The notes: generated by a model not told the origin, from the sequence alone. A stretch of 64,000 bases of DNA from Methyloceanibacter sp. (GCA_030064755.1 JASJEH010000002.1:42349-106348), one strand, 5' to 3'; shown: positions 1 through 12,500, counted from the stretch's first letter. Program-made: numbers and translations.

Positions 1-167
1 AATGGAAGCCAGACATCCTCCAGAGCAACTGAGAGCTACCCACGCGATGTCACCGTTTTTTTTCGCGCGCCAGAAGCACTTTTCATCCAGTCTTTGGCCC
101 GGACGCAATAGGGCTCTCCCGCGCCTGTCTCAAAGAAGCCGTCGAGACATGCGGAGCACGATTCGGC

Positions 168-1688
168 ATGTCTAGATTACTGGACGCGATCTGGTACGGC
201 AGGACCATCCGTATTCAGCTTATGATTGCAATTGGCGTCATCAATGGCGTCGCGCTTGCCATCGTGGGCATGATCTTTGTCGCGAACGCCCGGCAAGCCA
301 CGCAGGTTGAGATGGAGGCAACGGTTGAGCTCGCCAAGAACTTTGCTCGAATTGCAATTCAATCGCTCTCGCTCGATGCTCGGCCCGAAGACCTTACGAA
401 AAAGGTGGATCAGCTCTCCGGCCGTCTGCGGATCGGCAAACTCCGCCATGTCCGCATTCTCATGGCCGATGCCAACGGCGATCTCGTCCAGCTATCACCG
501 GCACCCGATTCTGAGCGCGATCCGAAACATCCGCCCCCGGCACCTAAGTGGTTTGAGACGCTCGTTGCTCCTGACGTGGCTCCACGAACACTCAACATGG
601 TGGTCTCGAAAAAGCTCGCAGGCTCAGTCGTCATGGTCGAGACGCCCGTCATGGACGGCGAACGCAATTGGGATGTGGGAACCGTCGTTATAGCGGGCGA
701 ACCAGCCGATGAAATCGCCGAAGTATGGGCGGACATGTCGTCCCTTGGCCCCATGATCGCCCTGATCGATGTTCTCGTCTTGGCTACACTGTATGTCGTG
801 CTAGGTCGCTTGCTCGATCCCATGACAAGTCTTGGCAAGGGCCTGACCCGGCTTGAGGACGGTGAGTACGAAACTCGGCTTGCACCGCCACGCGCCCAAG
901 AACTGCACACAATCGCACTGCGCTTCAATCGCCTTGCGGAGACGCTCGGACGGACGAGATCCGAGAACGGCCGACTATACGGTCAGCTCGTCACAATCCA
1001 AGAGGACGAACGGCGCGAAATAGCCAACGAACTCCACGACGAGGCAAGTCCCTGCCTTTTCGGCATCATGGCTAACGCCATCTCGGCGCAACGGCGCGCG
1101 ACTGAAGACAAGACAGAGTCCAACGCCGAAATCGGCGAGCACATGACCGAGATTCTGAAGATCACCGATCGGCTAAAGCACATGAACCGGGTCATGCTCA
1201 AGAAGCTGCGTCCGGTGGCGGTTGGCCGAGTAGCAGTTTCCGAACTCGCCAGCGAACTGATCGGCGAGTTACAGAAGCGCTACACGAATGTAGACATCAC
1301 TCATTCACTTCGGACGCGGGCGGAACGCTACGGAGAAGCTATCGACCTCACAGTCTATCGCTGCATTCAAGAGGGCGTCACCAACGCGATTCGGCATGGT
1401 AATGCCCGAGCCATTCGAGTGGACCTGTTCGCAAAGCAACACAGGGCAGGCGTTAGAACGCTCCAGCTTCTTATTCAGGACGACGGTCGTGGATTCCGCA
1501 CCGACGCGGCGATGGGATTTGGACTGACCGCTATGCGCGAGAGAGTCCACGCACTCTCTGGAACCTGGAACATTGAGAGCGTTTCGGCCAAAGGAACACT
1601 GCTGAAGATCGTTATCCCACTCTCCGCAGCGCGGGCCAGAGCCAGGGGCTCCTCATTCAGGACATTCGATGATGTTGAGGTTTCATAG
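168..1688 (+). CDS. Sensor histidine kinase (NarX/LytS-like, TM + HAMP + HisKA_3/HATPase)
   Basis: ORF with N-terminal TM, DEDERREIANELHDEASP phospho-acceptor region, GFGLTAMRERV G-box; directly followed by a response regulator. Confidence 0.9.
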   Translation: MSRLLDAIWYGRTIRIQLMIAIGVINGVALAIVGMIFVANARQATQVEMEATVELAKNFARIAIQSLSLDARPEDLTKKVDQLSGRLRIGKLRHVRILMADANGDLVQLSPAPDSERDPKHPPPAPKWFETLVAPDVAPRTLNMVVSKKLAGSVVMVETPVMDGERNWDVGTVVIAGEPADEIAEVWADMSSLGPMIALIDVLVLATLYVVLGRLLDPMTSLGKGLTRLEDGEYETRLAPPRAQELHTIALRFNRLAETLGRTRSENGRLYGQLVTIQEDERREIANELHDEASPCLFGIMANAISAQRRATEDKTESNAEIGEHMTEILKITDRLKHMNRVMLKKLRPVAVGRVAVSELASELIGELQKRYTNVDITHSLRTRAERYGEAIDLTVYRCIQEGVTNAIRHGNARAIRVDLFAKQHRAGVRTLQLLIQDDGRGFRTDAAMGFGLTAMRERVHALSGTWNIESVSAKGTLLKIVIPLSAARARARGSSFRTFDDVEVS

Positions 1689-2342
1689 ATGCAGGTTCTC
1701 GTAATCGACGATCACCCCATTGTGCTCGAAGGCTGCCGGCAGCTTCTCAAATACGCGGGGGCGAAAACGATCATACAGACGGAGAGCCTCGCAGAAGGGT
1801 TCCAGCTCTACCGCAGCAAGAAGCCAGATGTGATCATCGTCGACTTGGCGATGCGAACTGGCGCCCTGGGCGGATTGTCCTTCATCAGGCGCCTACGACT
1901 TCACGACAATCGGACGCCTATTCTTGTGTTCAGTATGCACAGCGACCCCTTCATCGTATCCCAAGCGCTGAAGCTCGGCGCCAACGGCTACATTCTCAAG
2001 GACACGTCTGGCGATGAGATCGTCAAGGCCTTCGCTGCGATCCGCAATGGCGTTCCGTATTTGAGCCACGAGCTTGCCTCTAGCATTGCGTTTATGGAGG
2101 CCCGCGGCCACAGCAAGAACCCGTTGCACGCGATCACGGAAAGGGAGCTGCAGATCCTGTCTTTACTGGCCGAGGGAAGGTCCTACGCTCAGATCGCCGC
2201 GGACTTGCACGTTAGCTACAAGACGATTGCGAATACGTGCAGTCAGCTGAAGTCAAAGCTGCGGGTGAAGTCACTACCTGAGCTGATGCGGCTCGCGATT
2301 GAGAATCTGCCCACGATGCCCAGCAGGGCACTTGGGCACTAG
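1689..2342 (+). CDS. NarL/FixJ (LuxR-HTH) response regulator
   Basis: Receiver domain VLVIDDHPIVLEG plus LuxR HTH (ITERELQILSLLAEGRSYAQIAADLHVSYKTI); adjacent to the kinase. Confidence 0.92.
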   Translation: MQVLVIDDHPIVLEGCRQLLKYAGAKTIIQTESLAEGFQLYRSKKPDVIIVDLAMRTGALGGLSFIRRLRLHDNRTPILVFSMHSDPFIVSQALKLGANGYILKDTSGDEIVKAFAAIRNGVPYLSHELASSIAFMEARGHSKNPLHAITERELQILSLLAEGRSYAQIAADLHVSYKTIANTCSQLKSKLRVKSLPELMRLAIENLPTMPSRALGH

Positions 2343-2356
2343 GTTGCGCTAGGCCG

Positions 2357-2710
2357 CTACTCAACCTTCTTGGCGGGTGTTGTCTTACGCCCTTCGCCTG
2401 TCGTCGGTGCTCCCGGCCGATAGGCAGTCTTCTTGTAATTGCCCCCATCCAGGCTGAGCTTGGTCGTCCAACCCGTGGTCCATTTGATCACAGCGTTTGA
2501 GTCATCCGCCGACCACGACCCATCAAGCACATGCCCTTCTTTTTCGCCGCGTGCGGTCGCGTCAGAAAAAAGAGCAATCTTGAAGGCGTTGCCCTTCGTG
2601 TCCTCGGTCATATAGGTTCCGGCCCAGTCGGCGGCATGACTGGCACCAACACCGAGCGAGGCAGTTAGCATGGCTGCGACTAGCCTAAGGGCCCACTTGT
2701 TCTTCGACAT
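2357..2710 (-). CDS. Small secreted hypothetical protein
   Basis: Signal peptide (LVAAMLTASLGVGASHA) and compact ORF. Confidence 0.7.
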   Translation of the reverse strand: MSKNKWALRLVAAMLTASLGVGASHAADWAGTYMTEDTKGNAFKIALFSDATARGEKEGHVLDGSWSADDSNAVIKWTTGWTTKLSLDGGNYKKTAYRPGAPTTGEGRKTTPAKKVE

Positions 2711-2730
2711 AGATTTCTCCTCCCCAAGCT

Positions 2731-3012
2731 CTAGCGCGGCTTTGACTTTCTGCGCCTATCGACTTCCCGTTGACTTACTTCGCCGGACTGGACCAAGGCC
2801 CGAACGCAGCTCTTTGACAGCTTGTCGCCGTGGCGATTCATGCAATTGCGCAGAGCGTTGGTTTCAAGACCGTACTGGCCACAATACTTCTTGTAGTCTG
2901 CCCGGCAGTGCTTCCGTACGGCCTCACTGTAGGCGGAGGCACTTGCACCGCTTGGCCCGGCCACAGTGACCAGACACGTGGCGATTGCGTAAATGGCGAG
3001 CCTCTGCATCAC
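2731..3012 (-). CDS. Small secreted cysteine-containing protein
   Basis: Signal peptide followed by HCRADYKKYCG...NCMNRHGDKLSKSCV. Confidence 0.75.
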   Translation of the reverse strand: MMQRLAIYAIATCLVTVAGPSGASASAYSEAVRKHCRADYKKYCGQYGLETNALRNCMNRHGDKLSKSCVRALVQSGEVSQREVDRRRKSKPR

Positions 3013-3257
3013 ACTGTTGTCCCTCCAGCACTGCGTCGACCTATCCCCAATTCTGGCCGCATCACAGCTAAGCTCATCGCTGCCGATCGAATTGATGCAA
3101 ATCGAGACCCTAACCGTTCGTGCGCCGGTCGGCTATGTCGGATCTCGTCGTTCGGAGCACTGGCCAGAATCTCACCCCACCGTCGGCTGTCACCGCGCGC
3201 AATGGACCGCACTCTGTGCTAGACCGGAGTCGCAGCGCACGTGCTTGGGGGGACTGC

Positions 3258-4817
3258 ATGGGACCAATGACCGGAACCAGCGAACAAAGGGCCCGTTACT
3301 GGCTGGTGGTTGTGGCAGCCTGCGCCGGGGTGTTCGCGGTCGCCTATAACACGACGGCCGTCATGACGGCGCTTCCGGCGATCAAGTCGAGCCTCGACCT
3401 CAGCGTCGACACGCTCCAATGGGTCATCAACATCTATATGCTCTCGACGGCGGTCACGCTCGCGGCAATGGGGCATTTTGGCGATACGTTCGGTTTGGCC
3501 CGCATGTTCGCGGTCGGACTCGGCCTTTTCGCGCTTGGCTCGATCACGCTCGCGCTCTCGGGCGATGCGGTTGTTCTGCTCGCCGGGCGGAGCTTGCAAG
3601 CGCTTGGGGTAGCGGCCTTGATGGCGACGTCCGTGGCGCTGATCAGTGTCTCCTCCCCGCCCGAGAAGCGGGCCTCGATGCACGGACTCTGGGCCGCGGC
3701 GGTCGCGGTCGGCTTTGCCCTCGGCCCGCTGATCGGTGGCACGCTCGTCGATGTCATCAGCTGGCGCGCTATCTTCGTTCTTGATCTCCTGATTCTGTGC
3801 GTGGCGGGCTTTCTTTGCTTTCGAGTCGATCGGCTGGATTTGGTACCTCACCAACCGGATGCTGGGAAGCGCACCGATTTTGGCGGCATTGGACTCCTCT
3901 TCGTGATGTTGGCGTCATTTCTTTACGGCCTGACCAGCGGCCAGCTCTCCGGCTGGCTCGCGCCTCAAACGCTGATGCTCTTTGGTTTCGCGATAGCGGG
4001 CGGCGTTGGCTTTGTGATCCGCGAACTACATGCGGACGACCCCCTCATCGAGTTCGGATTCTTCCGACATCTGGACTACGTGGCCGCGACGATCTGTATG
4101 TTCTTGAATGGCATCACCCAGATGGGCGTCCTGTACTTTACGAACATCTTTCTCCAATCACCCACGGGCTTGGATTTCAGCGCATCGCAGGCGGGCCTGG
4201 CTCTGCTGCCGTTCACGTTCGCGATGTTCGTGGTATCGCTAACGCTACCAAGGCTGATCGCAACCGGTCGGTACCGCATTCCAGTCGTGCTGGGCATGCT
4301 CCTCCTGGCTGTCGGCTATTGGCTGATGCACGATATCGACCACCAGACACCCTATAGCGATGTTTGGTGGCGACTAGCGATCATGGGCGTGGGCGTCGGT
4401 TTCAACTGGGCGCTTCTGCCTCGACTGGGCTTGGGTGCCCTTCCCGATGCCCATGCAGGACAGGGCTCGGGCGTCCTCAACACGACTATGTTCGCCGGCT
4501 TAGCTACTGGAACGGCTCTCGGCGGCGTGGTGACGTCGCGAATCAAGCATGACGTTATCGGCCCCGTCGTCGACAGCATCGCCGCCTCGACACCTCACTT
4601 GCACACTCTCAAGATCATGCTCGTGCATGGTTCAGAGAGCCAGATTCAACGAGCTATGACGAAGATCCCCCAAGCCGATGTCGGAAAACTCGAAACTGCC
4701 ATGCTTGGCGCCGCCGACAGCGGGTTTTCTGGTGTCATGATTTTCATGATGATCGCTGCTCTGCTGGGCGTGGTTGTCGGCGCTATTTTGATCCGGCCCG
4801 AAGCGAAGACGCCGTAG
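3258..4817 (+). CDS. MFS transporter, DHA2-like (14 TM)
   Basis: Multiple TM segments, MFS motifs; ATG at 3258 preferred over the ORF-track start 3120. Confidence 0.88.
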   Translation: MGPMTGTSEQRARYWLVVVAACAGVFAVAYNTTAVMTALPAIKSSLDLSVDTLQWVINIYMLSTAVTLAAMGHFGDTFGLARMFAVGLGLFALGSITLALSGDAVVLLAGRSLQALGVAALMATSVALISVSSPPEKRASMHGLWAAAVAVGFALGPLIGGTLVDVISWRAIFVLDLLILCVAGFLCFRVDRLDLVPHQPDAGKRTDFGGIGLLFVMLASFLYGLTSGQLSGWLAPQTLMLFGFAIAGGVGFVIRELHADDPLIEFGFFRHLDYVAATICMFLNGITQMGVLYFTNIFLQSPTGLDFSASQAGLALLPFTFAMFVVSLTLPRLIATGRYRIPVVLGMLLLAVGYWLMHDIDHQTPYSDVWWRLAIMGVGVGFNWALLPRLGLGALPDAHAGQGSGVLNTTMFAGLATGTALGGVVTSRIKHDVIGPVVDSIAASTPHLHTLKIMLVHGSESQIQRAMTKIPQADVGKLETAMLGAADSGFSGVMIFMMIAALLGVVVGAILIRPEAKTP

Positions 4818-5025
4818 CACCGTCGTGAATTCAATCTGCTCCTCTCAGCCGAGAGGGTCCGGGATTAGCCGGCGACGCGCTTCAGCTTTCCCGACTTGGC
4901 GCCGTAGGTCATCGCATCGCTGCCAAGTGCTGGTTTGACCTAACCGCTGCGCACGATGAATCAGATTTGTGACAACTGCATGCTCAGCGTTGCTCGCCTA
5001 TCCCGCTTCCGCAAGGGAGGGCCGT

Positions 5026-6105
5026 CTAGTTCTTGGCAAGCGCGACGGCCTTGATCTGCGCCATGACGGTTTCGCCCGACGCAAACCCCAACCTGTCCCA
5101 AGAAAGCCGCGAGACCCGACTGAGGAGTGGCGCCCCCCTTCCATCAGCCCCAAGTTTCAATCGAACAGTCATTTGCGTTTCGCCAGCCGGTGCGACTGAA
5201 TCGATACGGACCGGCAGCGCGTTCAAGATCGTGGTGTCTGTTGATGCCTCGCGGCTTAGGCTCACGTCGCTTGCACCGATCCGCAAACGCCGAACCGTCC
5301 CCGTCGGTCCCAAGTCACCGGCCACGAGAAGCGTTCCGCCCGGGACGTCGACTTTTGCGAGACCATAGCCGGGATCGTACTCCTTGACAGTACCATCGAG
5401 AACCGCGACCGGCTCCGGCATGCGCACCATGGGTAAGTCTGGATCGGCGAGCAATTCGGCAATGGGGCCAGCGGCCCGCACCGTGCCGCGCCGCATGAGG
5501 ACCAGCGTGTCCGCCAACCGTTCGATCTCTTCGATATTGTGACTTACGTAAAGCACCGGAATGGATAGGGTTCTGTGTAATTGCTCGAGATATGGCAGGA
5601 TCTCTTCCCGCCCCAAGCTGTCGAGCGCCGAAACAGGCTCATCCATCAAGAGAAGGCGCGGCTGTGACAGAAGCGCCCGGCCGATGGCCACACGCTGACG
5701 CTCACCGCCTGACAGATGCGCCGTGGGTCGATCGAACAGCGGTGCAATGGCCAGCAGATCCACCACATCATCGAAGTCGATCGTATGGCTGCCACGCTTA
5801 GCCCGCTTCTGTCCGAACTCGAGGTTTTCGCGGACCGACAAATGCGGAAAAAGACTGGCCTCCTGGAAGACGTAGCCGAGCGCGCGCCGGTGAACGGGCA
5901 CAAAGCGCCGGCCCTCCTGCCAGACCTCGCCATCGATCACGAGCCTGCCGCCGGCCATGCGGGTGAGACCTGCAATGCACCGCAGCACCGACGTCTTTCC
6001 GCAGCCCGAGGGTCCGAACAGAGCGGTGACGCCGCGGCTCGGCGCGGTGAAATCTGCGTCGAGCTTGAAGCTGCCCAACTCGCCTGAGAACCGTGCCTCG
6101 ATCAC
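5026..6105 (-). CDS. modC: Molybdate ABC transporter ATP-binding protein
   Basis: Walker [18 protein letters not shown] signature, C-terminal TOBE/MOP-like region; GTG start overlapping the modB stop (GTGA). Confidence 0.93.
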   Translation of the reverse strand: MIEARFSGELGSFKLDADFTAPSRGVTALFGPSGCGKTSVLRCIAGLTRMAGGRLVIDGEVWQEGRRFVPVHRRALGYVFQEASLFPHLSVRENLEFGQKRAKRGSHTIDFDDVVDLLAIAPLFDRPTAHLSGGERQRVAIGRALLSQPRLLLMDEPVSALDSLGREEILPYLEQLHRTLSIPVLYVSHNIEEIERLADTLVLMRRGTVRAAGPIAELLADPDLPMVRMPEPVAVLDGTVKEYDPGYGLAKVDVPGGTLLVAGDLGPTGTVRRLRIGASDVSLSREASTDTTILNALPVRIDSVAPAGETQMTVRLKLGADGRGAPLLSRVSRLSWDRLGFASGETVMAQIKAVALAKN

Positions 6106-6770
6106 GGCTGGTCGCTCTTGAATCGCGTCTCGACCGCTCGCATCGCGAAGATCACCGCGAACGACAGCAGCAGCATCGCGCCGGCAAGTACGTGCGCCTT
6201 GCCCCATTCCAACGTTTCCACGAACTCGAATATGGCAATCGAGAGCACCTTCGTTTCGCCCGGAATGCTGCCACCAATCATGAGCACGACGCCGAACTCA
6301 CCCATCGTATGCGCAAACCCCAGAATCGCGCCCGTCAGGATGCCAGGCATGGCCATTGGGAGCGCAATGCTAAAAAAGGCGTCCAGGGGTCGTGCACGCA
6401 GGGTAGCGGCAGCTTCCCAATGCCGCTGGCTCATCGCCTCGAACCCATTGCGGATGGGATTCACCACAAAGGGCAGCGAATAGAGTGTCGAGCCGACCAC
6501 GAGACCTTCAAAGGTGAAGGGTAGCGAGCGGCCGATTAGGGCTGTGAGCGGGCTATCCGGTCCCAAGGCAATCAGCAGGTAGAACCCCAGAACGGTTGGC
6601 GGCAAGACGATGGGGAGCGAAACGAGAACCGCAACTGCCTCCTTGCCCCAAGCCTTACTGCGCGCGAGCCACCACGCGAGGGGGATGCCGATAAGGAGGA
6701 GGACAATCGTCGTGACTACCGCGAGCTGCAATGTGAGTAGGATCGTCTCGATCATCGCAGCATCGAACAT
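6102..6770 (-). CDS. modB: Molybdate ABC transporter permease
   Basis: ModB-type permease sequence ([39 protein letters not shown]); start at [11 protein letters not shown]. Confidence 0.93.
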   Translation of the reverse strand: MFDAAMIETILLTLQLAVVTTIVLLLIGIPLAWWLARSKAWGKEAVAVLVSLPIVLPPTVLGFYLLIALGPDSPLTALIGRSLPFTFEGLVVGSTLYSLPFVVNPIRNGFEAMSQRHWEAAATLRARPLDAFFSIALPMAMPGILTGAILGFAHTMGEFGVVLMIGGSIPGETKVLSIAIFEFVETLEWGKAHVLAGAMLLLSFAVIFAMRAVETRFKSDQP

Positions 6771-6799
6771 GACTACTTCCTCCTCTGCCCGTCCATCGG

Positions 6800-7558
6800 C
6801 TAACGGTAGCCGAGCTCCCTGATCATTGTGACGGCTTCCGGGCTCTTGAGGAACTCCAGAAAGGCTCTTGCGGCCTCGTTGTTTCGCCCGCGCGCGAGGA
6901 GAACCGCATCCTGCCGCAACGGTTGGTGCATATCTTCTGGCACCCGCCACCGAGACCCCTCGTTACTGTCTTGGACCTGCGAGGCAGCCACAAACCCCAC
7001 CGGTGCGTTACCGGTGGCCACAAACTGATAGGTCTGGTTGATGCTCTTGCCATCGACGAGACGGGGTCTGAGGCCGTTCAGCACTCCCAATCTCGTCATT
7101 GTCTCTATGGCCGCGGCGCCATAAGGCGCGATGGCCGGGCTGGCGATGGCGACATGTCGGAGGTTTGGGTCGGAGAGCACCGAGGGCGTCCCGTCGATCA
7201 GGTCGGGATCTGCACTCCAAAGAACCAGGATGCCGACTGCATAGGTGAACCGCGTGCCCGGTACAGCCAAGCCATCGGTGACGGCACGCTTGGGGCGCGC
7301 GACGTCTGCCGCCAAGAAGGCATCGAACGGCGCCCCGTGGGCAATCTGAGCAAATAGCTGGCCCGTCGAGCCGAAACTGAAGACCACGCGATGTCCTGTC
7401 GAGGCTTCGAATACAGCACCAAGGCGCTTTGCGGCCGATGTGAAATTCGCGGCTACGGCAATTGTCGTCTCAGCGGCACTAGCTGTCCTAATCTGCATAC
7501 CGACCAGGACGATCGCCGCGGCTAACCCGATCCAAAACCTTGAGGGCATATGTGCCAT
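6800..7558 (-). CDS. modA: Molybdate ABC transporter substrate-binding protein
   Basis: Signal peptide, [40 protein letters not shown]; modABC order. Confidence 0.92.
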   Translation of the reverse strand: MAHMPSRFWIGLAAAIVLVGMQIRTASAAETTIAVAANFTSAAKRLGAVFEASTGHRVVFSFGSTGQLFAQIAHGAPFDAFLAADVARPKRAVTDGLAVPGTRFTYAVGILVLWSADPDLIDGTPSVLSDPNLRHVAIASPAIAPYGAAAIETMTRLGVLNGLRPRLVDGKSINQTYQFVATGNAPVGFVAASQVQDSNEGSRWRVPEDMHQPLRQDAVLLARGRNNEAARAFLEFLKSPEAVTMIRELGYR

Positions 7559-7653
7559 TGCACGACTCGCCAGCGATTGAAGCGACCTGCAGAATTGGCA
7601 GGTCCCCAATGCCGTGACAAGTCTGGAACCGGTTGCGACCGATACCAATCAGA

Positions 7654-7998
7654 TCAGTCGACGACGCGGAAACGGACACCTTCCGAGCTTACATATTGCT
7701 TGGGCCCGGTGCGCTTGAAGCTTACGCAGCTGGTACCCTTCGCCGGCCCTTTCGGAAAGGTGGAACAAATCTTGTTGCCCTTTGCCCGCCACGTGCCGTT
7801 CACCGAACCCATCAACGCTCTGGCGGTGACGACGCCACCTGACAGGTAGCGCATGGTGACATTCATGCCGAACTGACGTGTTACGATCGTCTTGTTCAGC
7901 ATCTCATCGAGCACCTCCGACGCCGAGAGTGTTTTGGCGTCAGCGGACACAGGTGCAAGAGCACCTATCACTAAGACGAGAGAAAGGACACGCAACAT
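7654..7998 (-). CDS. Small secreted hypothetical protein
   Basis: Signal peptide; GTWRAKGNKICSTFPKGPAKGTSCVSFKR; SD upstream of ATG at 7998. Confidence 0.75.
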   Translation of the reverse strand: MLRVLSLVLVIGALAPVSADAKTLSASEVLDEMLNKTIVTRQFGMNVTMRYLSGGVVTARALMGSVNGTWRAKGNKICSTFPKGPAKGTSCVSFKRTGPKQYVSSEGVRFRVVD

Positions 7999-8152
7999 AG
8001 CGGGTTCTCCGAGGTCAGGATTAGCCACCGCTGCCGGAAACCTTGGCGGCTGCGCGGCTACATCTGTGGCACTAGCGAAAGGTACGGAGCAAGATCGCGC
8101 GCGGATCACCCGGGGGGCCCAAGATCAGGGGATGTTGCGGAGTTATCAGGAT

Positions 8153-9478
8153 TTAGCCTGTCTTCGAGGTTAAACGGGAAAAACGCCAGCTGGCGACCAG
8201 CCCGAGTAGGGCGAAACCCGTTACAACCCAGAACACATGCTGATGCCCCATCGCTCCCGGCGACTGGTCGAGTAGATACCCCATAAGAGGGCCCATGAAG
8301 ACATCCGGCGTATAGCCGATTACAGAGACGAGACCGACCGCTGCTCCCGTGTAGGCCAAGGGCACTTTGCCTTCGCGCATGATTGCAAAGTAAAGGCCGC
8401 GCAGGGCGAAGATGCCCATACTGCTGCATATGATGGTGAGCAAGAAGATCCAAACCATACCCGACCCTATCAGTCCGCTTGCGAGAACGAGGCTACCCAG
8501 CGCGAGGAGAACGAAGGAACCCGCGGTCATTGTCGACGCCCCGATCCGGTCTGCCAGAAGGCCGGCCCCGACGGCGGCGAATGGCCGGATCCAAAGCGAC
8601 AAGACACCCGCTTGCGCGGCATCGACCTCGTCGAGACCCACCACCTGATTTGCGTAGAGCGAAAAGTCGTCAATTGCTTTGAAACCGACATAGGCGCACA
8701 GGATGATCGCAGCCTGGAGCCACACGCTCGGCATAGCCGCTACGCGCGCAATGCCCTTGAGAGACAACTGCTGCCTCTCACCCGCCTCGGACGGATCGCT
8801 GTGGGGCAATGCCAGCACGACCAAGATCGCGGCCCCGAATGTCATGCACGACATAGCCAGGATTACCTGACTCAGGGCCTCGGTCCGTTCGGTAAGGCTT
8901 GCGGTGCCCTCTTCCGACGGGAGCAGCCCGGCGAAGAGCAGAACCATCATCGAACCCATCGAGGCCGCGAGCAGCCCCCGCCCTCCGTCAAGCAACCCGA
9001 AGGCTCGCCCCTGCTCGTCCCGGCCACCCCACTGGCGTGTGGCTCGGATCAAGGGCGCCCAGAACAGGGCGATCGTTGTGATACCCCAATAGGCATAGAG
9101 CATCACAAGCATTTGGAATGACGGAACCGTCATCAGAACAAGGCCACCAGCAGCCGTGGACACCAGGGCAATCGCGAGAAGTATGCGCGCGGGATATCTG
9201 TCAGCAAGCGGTCCGCCAAAAAAGTACGCCGCCATTGCAACAATTCCGTAGACGGAATAGGCGGTTCCAAGCTCAAGGTTGGTCAGGTCGAATACGTCGA
9301 GAAGCGTTGGCCGAAACACGCGCGCTAGGACAAAGGGCAGGAGAAACACAGACTCGCCGGCAATAACCAACGCCGCGATGGACAATACTCGCCGTGCCCG
9401 CCCCATCTCCACTGTCATCTGCCCCGTGCCGAACTTGAATGCTCCGACTGATGACCGCGCCCCTAGTGACAGAGCCAC
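8153..9478 (-). CDS. MFS transporter
   Basis: About 12 hydrophobic segments, MFS-like organisation. Confidence 0.88.
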   Translation of the reverse strand: MALSLGARSSVGAFKFGTGQMTVEMGRARRVLSIAALVIAGESVFLLPFVLARVFRPTLLDVFDLTNLELGTAYSVYGIVAMAAYFFGGPLADRYPARILLAIALVSTAAGGLVLMTVPSFQMLVMLYAYWGITTIALFWAPLIRATRQWGGRDEQGRAFGLLDGGRGLLAASMGSMMVLLFAGLLPSEEGTASLTERTEALSQVILAMSCMTFGAAILVVLALPHSDPSEAGERQQLSLKGIARVAAMPSVWLQAAIILCAYVGFKAIDDFSLYANQVVGLDEVDAAQAGVLSLWIRPFAAVGAGLLADRIGASTMTAGSFVLLALGSLVLASGLIGSGMVWIFLLTIICSSMGIFALRGLYFAIMREGKVPLAYTGAAVGLVSVIGYTPDVFMGPLMGYLLDQSPGAMGHQHVFWVVTGFALLGLVASWRFSRLTSKTG

Positions 9479-9506
9479 CTTTCGCTAAGGATACACCTTT
9501 CGGGCG

Positions 9507-12500
9507 CTAGCGAGAGGGCTTTGCCGTTGCCGATGCAAGCCGCAACTTCCAATCCTCAAGAAGTGTGCCGTCCAGATTGAGATGGCTCGCAATATGGTAG
9601 AGGCGCTGCGTCGCCGGCATGTGGGGCGCGGCCTCAAAGCGTTGGCGCAACCAATAAGGCGGAATGGCTTGGTAATAGAGCGTCGCACGAGCGCTCACCT
9701 TTTCCATTCTCGTGCCCTCAGGCAGCGTTATCTCGTAGCGCACGCGATCCCGACCCTTGCCGTCGGTATAGTCTGTATCTCGTATGGCGTCGTACCCAGG
9801 ATGGGTCGCTTCGATATAGTACTTGAGCTCGGGATACCGGTCAGGGAATGGGCCACGCAGTTGCCAGCCTAGCGGCAACAGCCGATTGTCCTTTACGTGC
9901 TTGTGTCGGCGAATGAAGCTCGTCGTGAAATCGCCCTGTACGTCTTGAATCAGCTCCTCGTAAATTTGGACTTGATCCTCTCGCGTAATCACTTCGTGAT
10001 GTGGCTGGTACTGCTCCTTGCCGTCCGCATCACGCACGAAAAACTCCGTCGGCAAGACACGGCCGTCGCTATCGACGAGTGCGCCTACAGAATTTGTTTT
10101 GCCCGAGCTCCACAGCGTGCGCTCGCCGTCCTCTCCCTCCTCGACGACAAGCAGCTCCAAAAAGGCGCGCCGGAAGCCCACTCCACTTGGAAAGCGATGG
10201 CCGGCCTTGTTGGTGATGTCGACATCCACGTTGAGGCGATTATCGCCTGCGCTTTCTGCAGAGACGTCGAGGTCCACAGTGTTGTCGCGTGCCTGTTGGA
10301 CATAACCGTCGAGGGCCTGAGCGAGTCCATTGGCGCCCGTCATGAAATCCTTCTTCCGAACGCCAAGTACGTCATTGAACTGCTCGAACATCATCAGGAG
10401 CGTGGCGTTTAGCCCCCGAAACTTGTGCCGGCTGATGCCCTCCTCACGGTAGCGAACGTTGATGCCGTCGGCCCCGACCAGATGATCGGCCTCGGGATGA
10501 GTGTGGTCCTGAATTGCCGCGAGCCGGCCTTGCACTTTCTCGACATGGACCTTGCCATCGGCGCTCGTGAAGCTCTCTGGCATGTGACAACTCTGACAGC
10601 TCCTCGCCTGTTCCGGGGTCTTGTTGTAGACCGGGTACTCGTCCTGATAGGCGCTATTGAGCCATTCGAGATAGGTCGCTTGTTCGATCGTATGCTTGTA
10701 CGGGCGGAAGACCGGATCGTTCGGCAGATCATCGAGCATGGTGCGTTGATCCGGCGGGATCGGCTCGTCGACATTGGGCAAATTGACGACGTGGCATGAA
10801 CCGCAAAGGCGCGAGCTCTTAATAAAAGGGTCGTGCTTTGGCGTCAGACCCAGGGCGTTCTTCATGGGTTGCGCGGCTATATCGTCGTCTTCCAGCGGAC
10901 CGTAGATTTCGTCCGGTTCGCCGCGCGGCAAGCGCCCCGTAGTGACTTCCGTCAAATAGGCGCGCAACCGGTCCAAATCGTTCGATGCGAATCTTTCTGA
11001 CTTGGAGCTGTGACACAGTGCGCAGCTGACCCCGTCGCGGCCGAGCGCGCCATACTTGTAGTAAGGGTTGTCGCGGTCTTCCGCCTCTAGAAAGAGGTAT
11101 TCCCGCTTGAACAACGGATCCAAGCTCAGGTTCTGCGCATCGTGCTCAAGCTGCCGTTGCCCCATGGGCGCATGGCAGCTGAAGCATAGATTCTGTAGAC
11201 GCCGGACATACTTCGTCTTCTTCTCCGGGTCGGAAGAGAGTTGCTTTTCAAGCAGCGCAATCTCCGTGTCGAGCTGAGCGTGGAAGATCGGATCGCGGCC
11301 CGCTAGTCCCATCGGCGACCACCGCCATTCGCCATAGTGAGACAAATTGTATCCATCGCCATACTGATCGCTCATCGGAATAAACAGATTGGGGCCCGAC
11401 AAGCCCTGACTGTTCAGACCCGCATGGCAACTCATGCATTGGTCCGAGCTGATGAAACCAGGCGCGCCTTTTCCAGGCGCCACCACGCGATCACCTACCT
11501 CCGACGGAAGGACTTCAATAGGGCCAACATTCGCTATGCGGTCTGGCGAGAACAGCGCAACAAAGTCGGGATTGGGCGATCCGAGACGAGACGGCATCTT
11601 ACCCGAGCCCGTATGGCCGGGCCCCGACATCGTGTGGGAAGCTCCTTGCGTGTTCTTGAGTGCATGCGCGTGGTGCGGTGTCATTGCGTTCTCACGCCAG
11701 GAATCGTCGACCCGATAGCGAATCGGCTCTCCAGGAAGGCCTTTGATGTTCCGCGTTGTCGAGAATGTCGATTGCTGCTCGGCCGAGGCATGACAGCGGA
11801 CGCAGTACTGCCCGAAGCCAGCGGCCGGATAACTCAGGTGAGGCGAGACATCCGTCTCCGCCTCGTGACCGGGTCGATTGATCTCGGCCCAATACCAGCC
11901 GTCTTTCGCGCCGGCGGCGTCCCGCACCATGACAGTCCAGTGACGCAGCGCTGCAACAACCTCTTTCTCGTCAAGCCCCTCGTAACGCGCTGCAGGTGGC
12001 TTGAACATCTCCTTGACGATGATGGCACCGTCTTTCATCGGGGCCTTGCGGTCGCTAATGATCCACTCTATCGCCGCGGGAGAGTAGTAGACGCGAACCG
12101 CCGGATGCGTGCCGTAGTACACGCCATCAATGTATGGGCCCGTATCGCGCACAAGGCTTCCGGCCATCCCCTTGTCCACACACCATCCCAGTTCCACATA
12201 GCGCCGATCGGCCAGGAAGGTCGTGAGCTGCGCCTGATAACCTTCCGGCGATTGCGTTGTCGGCAGCGGCAAGTCGGCCGGTTTTGCGTCTGCGCAATGG
12301 TCGGGCATGCGGCCCGACTGAACCTCTGACGCATGCACGGCCGGTCCGGCAGCCATCAGAATACTTGTCGTCAAGACGGCACAAACGACGGCAAGCGCGT
12401 CGAAGCGTCTGCTCGGTGCCTTTGCGGGACCGCAGCCGTGACCAATGTGCATGAAACCCGGCGTCTCGCCCATGACCGTCGCTGTGTCCAGAAGCCTCCG

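Noticed and set aside
4841-4856. Hairpin CCTCTC-AGCC-GAGAGG after the DHA2 MFS gene
   Set aside because: Only 6 bp with no T-run; too weak to call a terminator.
11337-12329. 330-aa plus-strand ORF opposite the multiheme cytochrome
   Set aside because: Antisense to a gene with six CXXCH motifs; composition (R/H-rich) typical of a spurious shadow ORF.
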